Shown piece by piece: positions 1 to 11,253 of a DNA stretch of 64,000 nt. Where the stretch lies: assembly GCF_023898315.1 (NCBI RefSeq), contig NC_064619.1, positions 340,739,650-340,803,649 of the forward strand, read 5' to 3'. The DNA comes from Schistocerca nitens. Lineage: Eukaryota > Arthropoda > Insecta > Orthoptera > Acrididae. Under the pieces are notes generated by a model. It searched no databases. It was not told where the DNA came from and saw only the letters and a list, made by a program, of their open reading frames with translations. Within the stretch, counting starts at the first letter, position 1; every line of letters begins with the position of its first letter. Made by a program: the position numbers and the translations under genes.

Positions 1-1085
1 TTCGTTGTAATACTTCGCAGACGACTAGTTTACAATAGGATAGGGATTTGGGAAGGTATGTCGTCTATTCTTCACCCATCTGCTTTCTTGGTCTCAATCT
101 TGCGACTCTTCAACTTCTGTTCTTCCTGCTTTTTCTCTGCTTCTTACTTGCTTCTTGGTTCTTCTCTGGGCAGGATATGGAAATATTTATTGATCACTAG
201 TCGCTTTGAAGTTCTCCTCTTAGTAACAGTTTGATAAATGGTTTGGGCATGTCATTTCTACTTTGTGGACGTTTTCTTCAGTTTCGTGCATCAGCGTGCT
301 GTTTAATAGCGGTAGTGTGACTTTTACACATTTTTTGCCAGTGGTGGCTTGCCCAAGCCGTCTTCTCGTCGGGCCGTTTTTTGCGTGCTCCGTTCATTTG
401 GGGCGCCCCGGGGACCCTTCTGGCGTTCCGTGTCCTGTCGTGTCTCTGCAGGGTTCCGTCACTGTGTGGTTCCGTGTTCTGTCCCAGCAGGGTTCCGCTT
501 AGTGGGCAGATTTACTGCCCACTTTCGATACAAGGGCCTTCTGTTGGTCTCGCTGTCCTTTCCCTTCTCTCGACGCTTCTGCCTTGTAGGAATCGTGTCT
601 TGCTAATTACGTCCTTTTATTTCTTGATACTTCTCGCATTGCAACTTGTGGGTCGTTGCATCTCGTCCTTGCTGGAGTTTTTACAATGGTATTTACAAAA
701 AGTTTTACTTATGATCATCTAACATAGGTCTAGTACTTACATTGTTTTACACCTTCTTAGAAAGCTTTACAAATTTCGGCGCCCTTTCCATGTTACAATT
801 CTAAGATATTTTGAGTCTTAACTTCTACAACAATCCTCAAATTCGTTTTTTTATTTTTTGTGTAGTGTCGTGGTGTATAGCATTTTAGTATTTCATGCTG
901 TTAGACTATCTACGCCTTATCCCTTCACCTTAATCTATGGTATTATTGGTGTTATTTCTGTTTTCGTTTTTATTGAAACTACTTTCTTTTTCCCACCTTC
1001 CTCTCTCTTCATTCTTCTTTCTCCTGGCGATCTTATCTGCAACATAATCTTGAAATATTGTGCTGATTATTTACCAGTAATAAAG
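1..1085. other. Unclassified stretch without a supported gene
   Basis: The stretch is T-rich. Between 263 and 722 there are three overlapping plus-strand open frames with Cys/Ser/Phe-rich translations that match no family I know; I regard them as chance. The retroelement coding sequence to the right stops abruptly near 1090 without running into a reverse transcriptase, so this sequence is either foreign DNA at a deletion breakpoint or a diverged part of that element. Confidence 0.4.
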
Positions 1086-1715
1086 TTAATCTTCAAACTT
1101 GTACTGAAAGTGTTTAATACTGCCAGTCTTAGGTAAAAATACCTCTGCTTTATCTCGTAAAATACCCTCTAATTCTCTTTTACTGTGTTCTGAAATACCT
1201 TGAACTTCTTGCAGTTTTTCGTCGATTTCTTTATGGACTTCTAACATGAGTTGAGGCGATTCCTCCTTTTGTGCATACCATTCTAATTCTTCATCCTCTT
1301 TATCTCGCGTCATTCTTAATTGTTTGTTTATAACTGGTATTTCTTCTAATTTTAGCTTTTGCTCAAAGAGAAGTGTGACATTCCCGAATGTTACGCTACC
1401 TTTCCCCGTATCTATTATCGCTCGTCTCTCATTTAAAAAATCTGCACCTATAATCAAATCTACAGTTAGTTTAGGTATAATCACGAAGTTGGCTTCGATC
1501 TTTTGACCTTGACAGGAAAGAGTTAACCTTGTTTGTCTCGTAACTTCCGCAGCATTGTTTCTAATAGGACCTCTTACTTTAATCTTACGTGTTTTCAGAA
1601 CTGGCAATTCCTCATTGGCATTACACAGCATGAATAAATTTTCTGAGATCGCAGTCAGTTCACTTCCGCTATCAATTACAATATTGACTGGGATATGCTT
1701 TACCATGGCCTTCAC
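1086..1715 (-). pseudogene. Retroviral-type aspartic protease domain, start of Pol (truncated)
   Basis: The 209-codon frame carries the retropepsin active-site motif IDSGSE near residues 14-19. The flap region follows, then LIIGADFL near residues 88-95, the typical second hydrophobic motif of Gypsy proteases. A linker rich in Glu and Lys leads to a segment ending HFQYKFED, which resembles the junction just before reverse transcriptase. The frame then hits a stop and no RT fingers or palm motifs follow to the left. In a live element this enzyme cleaves Gag-Pol. Family assignment is firm; the truncation is seen directly. Confidence 0.85.
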
Positions 1716-1912
1716 AATTGATTGAATTTTAAAGGGTTGGTTCTGTTTTCTTCTTCTTGCATCAACGAATCTTCCACTGAATCATACATGAGTCTTTTTA
1801 GGAATTTCCCTTGTGAATTCGAACTTTCTGTGGGATAAGCTTCGACTGCTACTTCTCTCTCTTTTATTTCCTCTTCTCTATTTCTTCCTTCATTTACGCT
1901 TTCTTCAACATC

Positions 1913-2320
1913 CTATACTTTTTCCTCATCCTCGTCTATCTTCTCCTTCTTTGTCGCTACTTCCACATAATCGCATCTAAATGCTCTAATTATCGCTTCA
2001 TAACTTCCTTCATTATATACGTTGGGTCGTGTGCCCACTCGTAACTTATTTTCAACTTCTGTCAACTGCACATTATCCTCATTGAATTCGCTTTCCCTGG
2101 TTTCCATCTCAAATAGCTCTGCAATACTCATTACTTCGTCCTTTCCTCCTACATTCGTTGTGCATGCCTCTGGTAATTCATCTTCCTCGTCAGTATTCTC
2201 CCAATTAATTTCGTCCCAACACGATATTGTTATTTTCTTGTCTTCGTTTTCATCTGGTCCCTGCGGATTTGTTTCTTCCTTCTTCTCTTCTCGTGATAAG
2301 ATTTTTACTTCTCTGTTCAA
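1913..2320 (-). pseudogene. Acidic linker region between Gag and protease, element 1
   Basis: This 135-codon open frame is very rich in Glu and Asp and lies between the Gag core and the protease of the same element. It has no recognisable enzymatic motif. Its position suggests a C-terminal Gag or Gag-Pol linker segment. It is separated from the Gag frame by about 60 bases and from the protease frame by about 200 bases containing stops. I cannot tell whether it was originally continuous with either. Confidence 0.5.
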
Positions 2321-2377
2321 GGTGCTGCAATTGTCCTGGGTCGGTGCGTCATTCTCTTTGGCATGGGCGCTTAGCTG

Positions 2378-3415
2378 TCAATTCGAACGTTTATCGGGGT
2401 TTGGTGGTCTTACCTCCACCTCTTCTGTCTGTATTCTCTTTTCTTGTTCAGCTTGTTGATAGTGGTTTCTTTGTTGATAATTTGTCGGTCTGTTGGTTCT
2501 CCAGTACACGTTCCGGTTGTCGTTATTCCCTCTGTAATAGTTGTTGCCGTTCCTGGGTGAATTATAGTTATTGCCATATTCTCTTCTAAATCCATAACCG
2601 GTTCTTTGTTGAAATCTATTGTCGTTTCTTGGTGCGAAGTTATCACATGGTTCGTAATTGTTGTTTCTTCGTACTGTGTCTTGTGGATTCCGCTGCTTTT
2701 TACTTTCGTTTTCACGTGCGCTTCGTTTTTTTCTTGCGTCATCTTCCGAAAATGCTTCGACGTCATTGCCTCCGCGACCTACTAATGATTGCTGGTATTT
2801 CAATGGTAGCTTCATCGCGCATAATTTAATCAACTCTCCGTCACTGTATGGTACATCTAAGCATTGATTTTTCTTTGCCATTAATTCGAAAAATTTCACG
2901 GGACTCTTCTCTCCTGAATTTTCAAAATATGGGTTCTGTAATAATTCGTACTTCACTCTGTTCTGTGCTTCGTTGGACCAATATCGTGAGAGAAACTTCT
3001 CTCTGAAATCTTCGTACGATCGGCATGTCGTTGCAACATTCTGCATGGTTTCTGCGACTGTTCCTGACATGTGTGCACATATAAAGTCTAATTTGTGTGC
3101 TAGCGTCCAGTCTTCTGGTAATCCTACTCGGAATTGATCAATAAAAGTTCGTGGATGTAATAAGTTTCCTTCTCGAAAGTGTTGAAATTTTCTGACTGTG
3201 AGGAAATGATCGTTGTCGTACTTCGTCAAAGTTCCATATGAAATTCGCGATTCTTCGCCACTTTTGTTTCTGATCATTTCTCCCGTCGTTCTTTCCGTTT
3301 GTGGTAGATCCATTGGATATTGTCCACTGTAATTTTCGCCTACCCTTGCGTAGTATCGTTGGAGTTCCATCGGTTGTGAACGTGTAGCTGTACTCTTCGC
3401 GACCTGGCTTTCCAT
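2378..3415 (-). pseudogene. Gag core and nucleic-acid-binding tail, element 1
   Basis: The 345-codon frame contains a Gypsy-type capsid region: LTVRKFQHF, then HPRTFIDQF, then EKFLSRYWS, with the spacing seen in retrotransposon Gag families. The C-terminal 130 residues are dominated by Asn, Arg, Gln and Tyr. No CCHC zinc knuckle is present, unlike most Gypsy Gags. The N-terminal part of Gag lies in a different frame (3138-4742), so a one-base indel near 3340-3440 has broken the gene. The equivalent region of the element at 15850-23630 is clearly related. Confidence 0.8.
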
Positions 3416-4742
3416 TGTCAGGTATTGGTTCGGTATCTTGTCTGGCTAACCTTGCTGCTTCATTGCACGATCCAAACTGTCTTGAAACATATATTTGTGG
3501 TTCCGCATGTGTTTGTGATGACGTTTGTTCATCAAGAATTTCGAAACGTGTTTGTTGCTGTGCAGGCTGTCTGATTTCACGTATGTTACTTTCCGCCTGT
3601 GATTGGAATCGCAAATGTGTAATATCTTCGTTAATTGCTTGTTTTTCCGGTGCTGTTACAGATACGGATGTGGTTGCAGACTCTGTGCTTGTTCGATCCT
3701 GTTCACTACGCTCTTCAATGGTTTGCAACAACTCTGTTCGCAATTTCTGAAATTGTCGCCTTGTTTGCGCTTCTATTTTGACTATGCGGTTATCATATCT
3801 TTTCAGCGCTGCTTTTGTGATACGTTTGTGTAACACACTGTTTTCAACACCTTCACGCGCTGTACCTGCTGCTTGTCTAGTGATTTCGTTTATCTGTTTC
3901 TCTAGTTTCTTGACTTCTCCCTGCGTGTTGTTACGTAATGTTTTGATCTCGTCCTGAATGTTATTACGCAATGTTTGTGCGTCCGCTTGTACCTTGTCAA
4001 TGTCTGTTCTCAATTGATTGTGACCTGTTATTAAGTTTCCCAGCACTTCTCGAGATTCCTTTGCCTCATCTTCAATATGACTTAGGTGTAACTGAATTTT
4101 TTTGTTTTGTTCTTTAATCGCAAGCATTTGTCTCGTCGTTTCTGCATTCTGAATTTGAATTTGGTTCGCTATGTCTTTATTTTGCCTTGTCATGGTTTCC
4201 GTAATTTGTTGTAATAATTCTGCCAGATTGGTGGGTCCTATTGCGTTTTCTTCCGACGTCCCACGCTCTGTGTTTTCGCCCAAGTGTTGGTTCGCAACCG
4301 ATTGCATTGAACTGTGCTGTGACACGTTTCTGCTCGCATTCCTTGTACTCTGTGGTGAGGGAGCTCTGATTACTTGTACTATGGGTTCTATGTATTCAAG
4401 ACGCAAGTTAGAATCCTCATCGACTGTCTCTCTACTTTCCTGCTCCTCTGTCGTATGCTGACTTATTTTTTCTATGCCTTGACGTACATTATCCTCGTTA
4501 TGGTGCGTTATCTGTCCTATTTCTAGCGATACTGCATCGTCTGTTGTACTGTCCTCTATTCTCTGTCCATTTTCATGCTGGGTCTCTACCTCAATTCGGT
4601 CAAGGTCTCGATCTGCCATTGCTAATCTTTCCGAATCCCTTATTTTCTGTTTTAAAAGCAATTCACGCGCCCTACTTCGAGTCAACATGCACTCATACGA
4701 TCTCACGCGTTTCATAAACATTTTGCACACACGACTTGACAA
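3400..4742 (-). pseudogene. Gag N-terminal coiled-coil region, element 1
   Basis: The open frame runs from an ATG at 4742 and is meaningful down to about 3400, where it overlaps the Gag core in another frame; the last 90 or so codons of the nominal 534-codon frame are probably out-of-frame. The middle is a long heptad-like, Gln/Glu/Lys/Asn-rich segment containing two similar units (LRNNIQDEIK and LRNNTQGEVK), consistent with a coiled coil. No catalytic motif is present. The gene sits about 300 bases downstream of the candidate primer-binding site, the expected place for gag. Confidence 0.7.
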
Positions 4743-5041
4743 TCAATTCACTTACTTGTGTCAGAACCAACTTGTCAACGATGTATCCGCCACCTGTGCG
4801 CTTGCATTGAGGAGAAAACTTAATTCTAACAATATTAAAATTCATAACTTAATTATGCTATTGTCTCTGCCAGAATGTCGCATTTTTTATTGAATACTTT
4901 ATTACTATCTATCGCCGCAGCTACTGTTTTCGACTATTTATAACGTTCAAAAAAATTTTTTTTTATTACGAAAATTTTTCAACAGGATATTTTCTGACCT
5001 AGTTAGGCATGTGGTCGACCTTCAATCATGGTATTTTACCA

Positions 5042-5058
5042 TCCTGGCAGGGTCGCCA
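5042..5058 (-). promoter_or_regulatory. Candidate tRNA primer-binding site of element 1
   Basis: Read on the minus strand the sequence is TGGCGACCCTGCCAGGA. It begins with the TGG complementary to a tRNA 3' CCA and lies just upstream of gag, where reverse transcription would be primed. The priming tRNA was not identified and no LTR end with clear TG/CA termini abuts it, so the call is tentative. Confidence 0.45.
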
Positions 5059-5134
5059 TTTTCTAACACTCTGCGTGGTGTCTGTTCTATATCGTGTCTC
5101 CCTACCACTTTCGCGCAACGACGCTCTGAGCGTG

Positions 5135-5310
5135 TTTTTTTAGGGAATTGACTAGTTTGAACCTGGGACCTGTTGCTGGTAAGGAGACGCCAGACCACAC
5201 ATGACATGTAGAATTCAGAAGAGTTCAGTGAGACTAGCGATGATATAACCAAATACTTAATGATTTCAGCGTCAGCTCCACTGCACCCCCTGTAAAAGAA
5301 TCTCAATACG
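5135..5310 (-). repeat. tRNA-like repeat fragment
   Basis: The minus-strand reading of 5150-5200 contains a segment resembling a tRNA promoter, ending in CCCAGGTTCAAAC, which fits a B box. It could be a SINE remnant. It lies upstream of the candidate primer-binding site of element 1, so it could alternatively be part of that element's LTR. Confidence 0.3.
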
Positions 5311-6133
5311 AACTAAATTTAGTGGAAGGGGTTTAAGGCTTTCCTATTTTTAGTAGCTGGTAAAATAACGTCGAAAAAGCAGTTAAGTTTACCATTGGAA
5401 ATTTTATTCTACTCACAAAACATCGTTTATAAATTTCACTATTGATGAAAGGAAATGTTTTAATACAGGATGGTATAAACCAACTGCTTTCAACAAAAAT
5501 GTGAACGAATATTCCCTGAGTGGGTTTCCAAGTTCTATAATGGATCGAAGGATGACCTATGCCATATCACATCTATAATACAGGTTTAAATTAAGTTTCA
5601 CAAGAGAGAAAACTATCAAAATGGTCTACAATGACCCTCAATTATCTTTAATTACTTATCTAACTTGTCGTAAATTACAGTGGCTGATGTGGCTTCTCAA
5701 TAACTATATAACAGAAAAATCATCGCGTTTCAGATTTTTACTTCAAGTGGCAAATGTGAACACCATGAGCTTTAATTGACGATCGACACTAGTATTACGC
5801 AAAAAGGGGGTGTAACAGATGAGACTTCTGCAGTTCTGAGTGAAGCTTTATGCGCTGTTATGCGGCATCGCGTGCGTTCATACCTTGTCGGTGTTCGTCA
5901 GGGGCCGGCGGGCAGCTCAGCTCCGCTCACCTCGCCGTCTCGGAAGCAACTCTCCCCTTAACTTCTCCTTACTACAGTTTACCGAAGTTGGTTTAAAAAA
6001 AACTATCTGGCTGTGTTTTCATCTGACCAATCAGGGTCTCAATGTTAACCTTAAGCTCCGCCTACAAAAATTCTGTCTATCCAATGAGAAACGTTATACT
6101 TTTCGTGGTGGGGCAATGTTTTTAAAGTTTGCA
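5310..6133. other. Unclassified AT-rich then GC-richer repeat-like DNA
   Basis: 5310-5775 shows no coding potential. The stretch 5776-6130 has the look of an interspersed repeat leading into the tandem pair at 6134. The short open frames here match nothing I know. Confidence 0.4.
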
Positions 6134-6393
6134 ACGTAACAGAGACGCGAAAAAGTCTCACGCTAAAACTTGCAGCTGGTGTGGTCCTTTTAGTGTTATC
6201 GTAAGATCTATACTGTTCTTCTGGAGAGCTCTATCTTTTAACATGGGCTGGTGGGTGGTCCTGACGTAACAGATACGCGAAAAAGTCTCATGCTAGAACT
6301 TGCGTTTGGGGTGGCCCTTTTTGTGTTATCGTAAGATCTATACTGTTCTTCTGGAGGGCTCTAGCTTTTAACATGGGCTGGGGGGTGGTCCTA
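6134..6393. repeat. Two tandem copies of a 130-bp unit
   Basis: Both copies start with ACGTAACAGA and share CGCGAAAAAGTCTCA and TTATCGTAAGATCTATACTG, ending near GGGTGGTCCT. The starts are at 6134 and 6264, giving a period of 130 bases with only scattered substitutions. The stretch from 6394 to about 6760 shows no gene. Confidence 0.85.
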
Positions 6394-6764
6394 GCGGTTA
6401 GCTGGCGACGTGGGTGTCCGTCCCTTATCGTAGGGCCTTCTTGCTTAACACGGTTCTGTTCTCGGCTTCTGTTCTCGTTTCTCCCCTCGGAACTGCGTCT
6501 GTCTCACGGTGGGAAGGTATGACATGCATTTAGGCATTCTTGTGTTAGTCTGTGGTATTCCATTTGCTCACTCGTTACTCGTATTACTTTGGTTAATTTA
6601 ATGTCACGATTTATTCGGAGCTATGTGACATACTACTGGATTTGCTTATCATGTCAGGGTTTTCATGGAAGGTGTTGGATTTGCCTGACACCTTACAAGG
6701 TGATAAGACAGGTTTCTTACGTAAGTGTCATCTTTCACAGTCGTATCTAGACTTATGAGGGGTA

Positions 6765-7492
6765 CCATATGACTCCAACTGCACACAGCTCACGCCATTA
6801 CAGAGCCTCCATCAGCTTGAACAGTCCCCTCCTGACGTGCAGGGTCCATGGATTCATGAGGTTCTCTCCATACGCATACAATCTGAAATGTGATTCGTCC
6901 GTCCAGACAACATGTTTCCAGTCATCAACAGTCCAATGTCGATGTTAAAGGGCCCAGGCGAGGCATAAAGCTTTGCGTCGTGCAGTCATAAGGGTACACG
7001 AGTGGGCCTTCGGCTACGAAAGCCCATATCGATGATGTTTCGTTGAATGGATCGCACGCTGACAGTTGTTGATGGTCCAGCATTAAAATCTACAGCAGTT
7101 TGCGGAAGCGTTGCGCTTCTGTCAAGAGGAACGATTCTCTTCAGTTATCGTTGGTCCCGTTCTTGCTGGATCTTTTTCCGGCCGCAGTGATGTCGGAGGT
7201 TTGATGTTTTGCCGGATTCCTGATATTCACGGTACTCTCGTGAAATCGTCGTACTTCATCGCTACCTCGGAGATGCTGTGTCCCATCGCTCGTGCGCCGA
7301 CTATAACACCACGTTCAATCTCACTTAAATCTTGATAACCTGCCATTGTAGCAGCAGTAACCGATCAAAGTACCATGACAGATACTTTTTGTCTTATACA
7401 GGCGTTGCCGACCGCAGCGCCGTATTCTCTCAGTCTAAATGTCTCTGTATTTGACTATGCATGCCTATACCAGTGTCTTTGGCGCTTTAGTG
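6765..7492 (-). mobile_element. Tc1-like DNA transposon relic, 5' half
   Basis: Minus-strand reading gives a transposase N-terminus from an ATG at about 7346 (ERGVIVGARAMGH, a helix-turn-helix start). Further on, around 6840-6905, comes VVWTDESHFRLYAYGENLMN, which holds the first catalytic Asp of a Tc1 DDE domain. A stop and indels interrupt the frame. The right edge ends in CTTTGGCGCTTTAGTG followed by TA, a plausible terminal repeat and target-site base pair. The C-terminal catalytic residues and the other terminal repeat are missing on the left. Confidence 0.75.
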
Positions 7493-7494
7493 TA

Positions 7495-7945
7495 GAACAC
7501 ATTCTTGAGTACTGTTCCAATGTTTGGGATACCGACCAGGTTGGATTAATGAAAGACATCGAAGCAACTCTAAGGAGTACTGCTGGATTTGCTACCGATA
7601 TGTTCGATCAGCAGGCAAGTTTTACAGAGATACTTCGTTAACTCAAAAGGGAATGTCTGGATGATAGATGATGTTCTTTCCTCGAGGCTCCGTCGAGGAA
7701 ATTTAGAGAACAGGCATTTGAGACCGACTGCGGAATGATTCTACTGCCGCCAACTTACATTTCGCGTAAGGACCACGAAGATAAGATGGGACAAATTAGG
7801 TCTCGTATGGAGGCTTATAGATAGTCGTTTTCCCCTCTTTCTCTTTTTTCGAATGGAAAGGAAACGAATAGTAGTGGTACGGTGGTACGTTGTATCCTCC
7901 GCAATGCACCGTATGCTGGCTTGCGGAGTACGTTAGTGGGACATT
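7495..7945 (+). mobile_element. LINE 3'-end fragment (non-LTR retrotransposon)
   Basis: The plus-strand translation includes HILEYCSNVWDTDQVGL, then a broken ILLPPTYISRKDHEDK, matching the C-terminal region of the reverse-transcriptase ORF seen better preserved at 31582-32073 and 53080-53718. Stops and indels show it is inactive. It ends near a short GCGGAGTACGT trailer. The adjacent Tc1 relic probably inserted into it. Confidence 0.7.
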
Positions 7946-8314
7946 ACCACAGCATCCAATAAAATTAATCTAGCTCTGGAAGCAACAGGTGAGGGAGAAA
8001 ATTGTAAGGGTAGATAAAGACTGGAACTGTCAAAAGCAGTTTGTGTAGTGGATGTCCGGTGTCACAGTTACGCTGAGTTGAACTAGCAGCACGAAGCAGG
8101 AAAAATTGAGAAGCTAATGAGGAAAAAAAGTTGTAGCTCACTGTCTTAAAAGATCACGCAGGTTGCTTTGGAGCGCTGTAAATGGGACTACTCTTAACAG
8201 GCGGTCATCTGACCCTCCAATGCTTGCGTAAGTCATGGTAATGAAATGGTGGATATGTGCCACTCGGTCACATAGAGTCAGAACAGTAAGATGACTCGGC
8301 GTGGAAAGGAGTCC
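7946..8314. other. No gene seen
   Basis: The stretch is moderately GC-rich without recognisable coding or RNA features. A 62-codon minus-strand open frame at 8138-8326 has no family resemblance. Confidence 0.4.
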
Positions 8315-8450
8315 TCCCTCGGGCATGGGTGTGTGTGTTGTCCTTAGCGTAAGTTAGTATAAGTTAGATTAACTAATGTGTAAACGTAGGAACCGATGAT
8401 CTTAGCTGTTTGGTCCCATAAGACCTTACCACAAATTTCAATTTTTTTAA
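8315..8450 (+). repeat. SINE fragment (5'-truncated)
   Basis: It begins CCTCGGGCATGGGTGTGTGT, continues with GTCCTTAG and ends with a form of GATCTTAGCTG...CCCATAAGACC and a T-rich end. The same body is present at 41037-41186, and a related body follows the tRNA-derived heads at 39892 and 54133. Confidence 0.7.
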
Positions 8451-8554
8451 AGCGCGGAGAAGTCTTGTCTGAACAATTATTTGTCGTTTCCATTGCGATG
8501 CATCTGCATATGAAGCGCCTTGTTATGCCCTTTAATGTCTCTTACCGACAATAC

Positions 8555-8754
8555 TTTTGAAGAAATCTCAATGATCATCATAATAAAATAAGAGAAATCA
8601 GAGCTCGATTGGAAAGATTTAGGTGTTCCTTTTTCCCATGCACCATTCGACAGTGTAATGGTAGAGAAGTAGTATGAAAATGGTTAGATGAACCCTCTGC
8701 CAGGCAGAATTGCAGAGTGAATTGCAGAGTAACCATGTAGATGTAGATGTAGAA
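8555..8754 (+). mobile_element. LINE 3'-end fragment with GTAGAT tail
   Basis: The plus-strand translation KIREIRARLERFRCSFFP is nearly the same as the C-terminus of the LINE ORF at 53080-53718. It is followed by a short 3' untranslated region and the tail TGTAGATGTAGATGTAG. Only the last 30 or so codons are retained, typical of a 5'-truncated retroposition. Confidence 0.8.
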
Positions 8755-9660
8755 TCTAGCATTCGCTACCTACTTTGTTCCAAAACACCGCACATCAAAA
8801 CATGATTCCTCCGGGCCTCATACCTCGGGTTCTATGGTCGATAGAAAGGTAGGGCCACTATACCGAAGAGAATGGATCAACTTAGTTTCACTATCCTATA
8901 GTACGGGGTGAAAGTACGAATATTACTCACCTCCTCATCCTTAGGCAAATGGATCTAATGGTTCGATCCTTTTTGCAGTTGTTGTGGTCTACGGTGTGCC
9001 TTAAGGGGCTTACGGGGGTACCATTAGTTCATGGGCGATTCCTTAGGAAAAACCCCCAAAAAGAGTTTTTCTTAAGGGAGACGTTGATGAAAAACACACA
9101 CTATTTCAAAGATGCACCAAATCCACAGTTTTGGAGATATGGCTATGAAATTTTGTACCACGCTTTACATGAAAGTAGCACATTTGAATATAAAATTCTT
9201 TGATCATATATATTCAACTTTTTTTAATGAAATTTGAAGTTTTATTTTCAAAAAATAATGTATGTTCCTTTTTCTCATAAAGTATTCAAGAGATTTATAG
9301 AAAAAATTCTCTGTTTCATCTCTTTATATGTTGTAGCTTCTCTCATGAGGATTTTGGAATAGGTCAAATAGGAGAATTTTCATAATTTCTTAATTATAAC
9401 TCCACAAGTACAATTTTAAAATCTTGCAAAATTCCAAGCACTCTGCCCCATATCTCAGCTTGCAATCAGAATGTCAAAATTTGCTCTTGAGACAACGTTT
9501 ATTAGGTGTACAGAAATATGTGTACAAAATTTCATAATTCTAGCTTTCCTAGAATCTGAGGAAAAGGTACATAAACTTAAAAAAACAAACTTTTCATGAA
9601 ACGCAATTGAAAGTTCAACCTAACTTTTTTCCTTAAGTCACTTCTTCAGAAGGCACCACA
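8755..9660. other. AT-rich region without a supported gene
   Basis: Past 9200 the DNA is AT-rich and lies immediately 3' of the MULE-like fragment at 9664-10138, so it may be that element's trailing non-coding part. The 84-codon open frame at 8949-9203 matches nothing I know. Confidence 0.35.
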
Positions 9661-9663
9661 TTT

Positions 9664-10138
9664 CTACTCTGGGTCGTCTTTCCCTTCAAGGCTTCTCTTC
9701 TGGATTCTTGTTGTCTGTCTTCTTTCTTTTACCAGGTCTTCAACTGACTTTTCAGCTGCAGAGACGCGCTGTAAATCTATGTTTCTCAGGATGTCTTGAG
9801 TAAAATTTCCTATCTTGAAGCCCATTCTTTCTAATACCTTCATCCTCCCGAGGTTCCCATCATTAAATACAATAACTGCATCGTAAGTTGCAATTCTAAC
9901 AACGGTAGCAGGTGCAAATGTGTTTTTAGGGCATCGTTTCCATATGAGTGAATTTAGAGACTCATTTGGAGTTTGGGTTTTGCCATAAACACACTTTTTG
10001 AGAAGTGCAGGATCTTCCAGAAGCCTGTAAGTGGGCTTGACAAGATCCAGGATATAATTTTGAAGCATCTCTTTGTGAATGTAGACGTTGTTATTCCTCT
10101 GAGCTTGTAGATATTTACACCAGCTAATGTGGCTGCGT
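9664..10138 (-). pseudogene. C-terminal fragment of a Mutator-like (MULE) transposase-type protein
   Basis: The open frame extends upstream of its first ATG (10068) to a stop near 10138, giving SWCKYLQAQRNNNVYIHKE. This leads into KTQTPNESLNSLIWKRCPKN near residues 30-49 and DAVIVFNDGN near 64-73. This arrangement is the conserved C-terminal block of a protein family common in arthropod genomes and usually annotated as Mutator-like transposase. The C-terminus is basic (KERRQTTRIQKRS). The N-terminal catalytic part is absent. The family assignment is from memory of the block pattern and is moderately secure. Confidence 0.55.
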
Positions 10139-10929
10139 CACACTTTTAATTAATTTTCACGCACTTCGGATGCGATTTCAACATTGAAACTTTGGGAACT
10201 TATAGTCCATGAGTTGTACTAATATATAAAAAATAAATCGAAAATTGACATTTTTGGTCAATTTCATCAACTTTTTTTTCGTATCGAAACCAAGTCGCTG
10301 ATCCCAAAACGGCTGTGCACAGAAAATGGCTGAATTTTTTTACAATTTTATTTCTAAGATACCGTTCACGAACAACACTGAAAATTTTTTTGGTACCTTT
10401 ATCCTTTCCAAGATACAGGGGCTCAAAATTACACTACTTGTAAACGCAAAATGCGCACGTAAAATCCGGCGTGAGACAAAAACGTAGTTTATAAAGTGAT
10501 GTAACACGGAGAGATATACTGTAAAGTGTTTCCGTTATTATCAGAAGGGTAGGGAACTCCTTGTTCTAGTTCTGAAGCACGTGCAGAATTTTTGTGCACG
10601 TAAAACACGGCCTCAGGTGTAAAATTACTTTTGCGTTATTTCAATTTCACAAAAGTAAACTATAAAAATTTTACTGACCCATAAAGTTCTTTTCATATGA
10701 GTGACATGCCCTGCTGTGGCAGGGAAAAGATGGGAATCTACGGCAAAATACTCCTATCGGAGCACAAAAATGGCGAATATGATCCTGTTTAAAAGTCTCT
10801 CACTAGAAAGTGCGATACCATTTGCCTCATTCTACCTTTCTCAGCGCCTTTAAAAATTTTACCAAAAATCATGGCATACGAACATATTCGTGCTTTTCTG
10901 TGCTAAGAGAAAAGAAGACTGCGGCAGTG
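10139..10929. other. AT-rich stretch, no gene seen
   Basis: No coding motif, RNA gene or terminal repeat was recognised. Short open frames are scattered and low in information. Confidence 0.4.
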
Positions 10930-11251
10930 GAAAGAGACGGGAAATCAATAAATACTGATGGAAGGTGGACTGTGGTTGCGTTAAAGAAAGAGCGATGGAG
11001 ATAACGTCTGTGTGAGAGAATGAGAGGGACAGACTGGCAGTGGAACATAGTTGATAGTGGCATGACAGTACTAGGAAAAGAGTGAAGGAAGCAGTGGCAG
11101 TGGGAAAGGAATAAAGAGAAGGAGAAAGTGGGTGAGAGACAGAGTATATGACGATGAAAACGAGGACGAGAGAGAGATAGTGACAGTGAGAAAGACTGTA
11201 GGAGATAGTAGCAGTGAGCAAGAGCGAGACAGCGACATTAAAAGGAGATAG
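10930..11251 (+). repeat. Purine-rich (GA) low-complexity tract, left part
   Basis: The plus strand is dominated by GAGAGAG, GACAGTG and GCAGTGG words. The same composition resumes at 12663-12900 on the other side of a Tc1-like element, so this was one continuous degenerate minisatellite before that insertion. Minus-strand Ser/Leu-rich open frames here are artefacts of the composition. Confidence 0.8.
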
Positions 11252-11253
11252 TA

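Larger units (their letters stand above)
1086..5058 (-). mobile_element. Truncated Gypsy-type LTR retrotransposon (element 1)
   Basis: On the minus strand the order is a candidate primer-binding site (5042-5058), a coiled-coil Gag N-terminus, Gag core, an acidic linker and an aspartic protease. Coding similarity then ends near 1090, where reverse transcriptase should begin. The Gag core resembles those of the elements at 15850-23630 and 63172-64000, so the three belong to one lineage. Frameshifts and the missing RT, RNase H and integrase make it a dead copy. No LTR pair could be recognised. Confidence 0.8.

Noticed and set aside
263-722. Three overlapping plus-strand open frames rich in Cys, Phe and Ser
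   Set aside because: No family resemblance, no start context, and all three phases are equally open because TAA and TAG are rare in this composition.
5059-6400. LTR of element 1
   Set aside because: No direct repeat of this stretch was found elsewhere in the window and no clear TG...CA limits next to the candidate primer-binding site.
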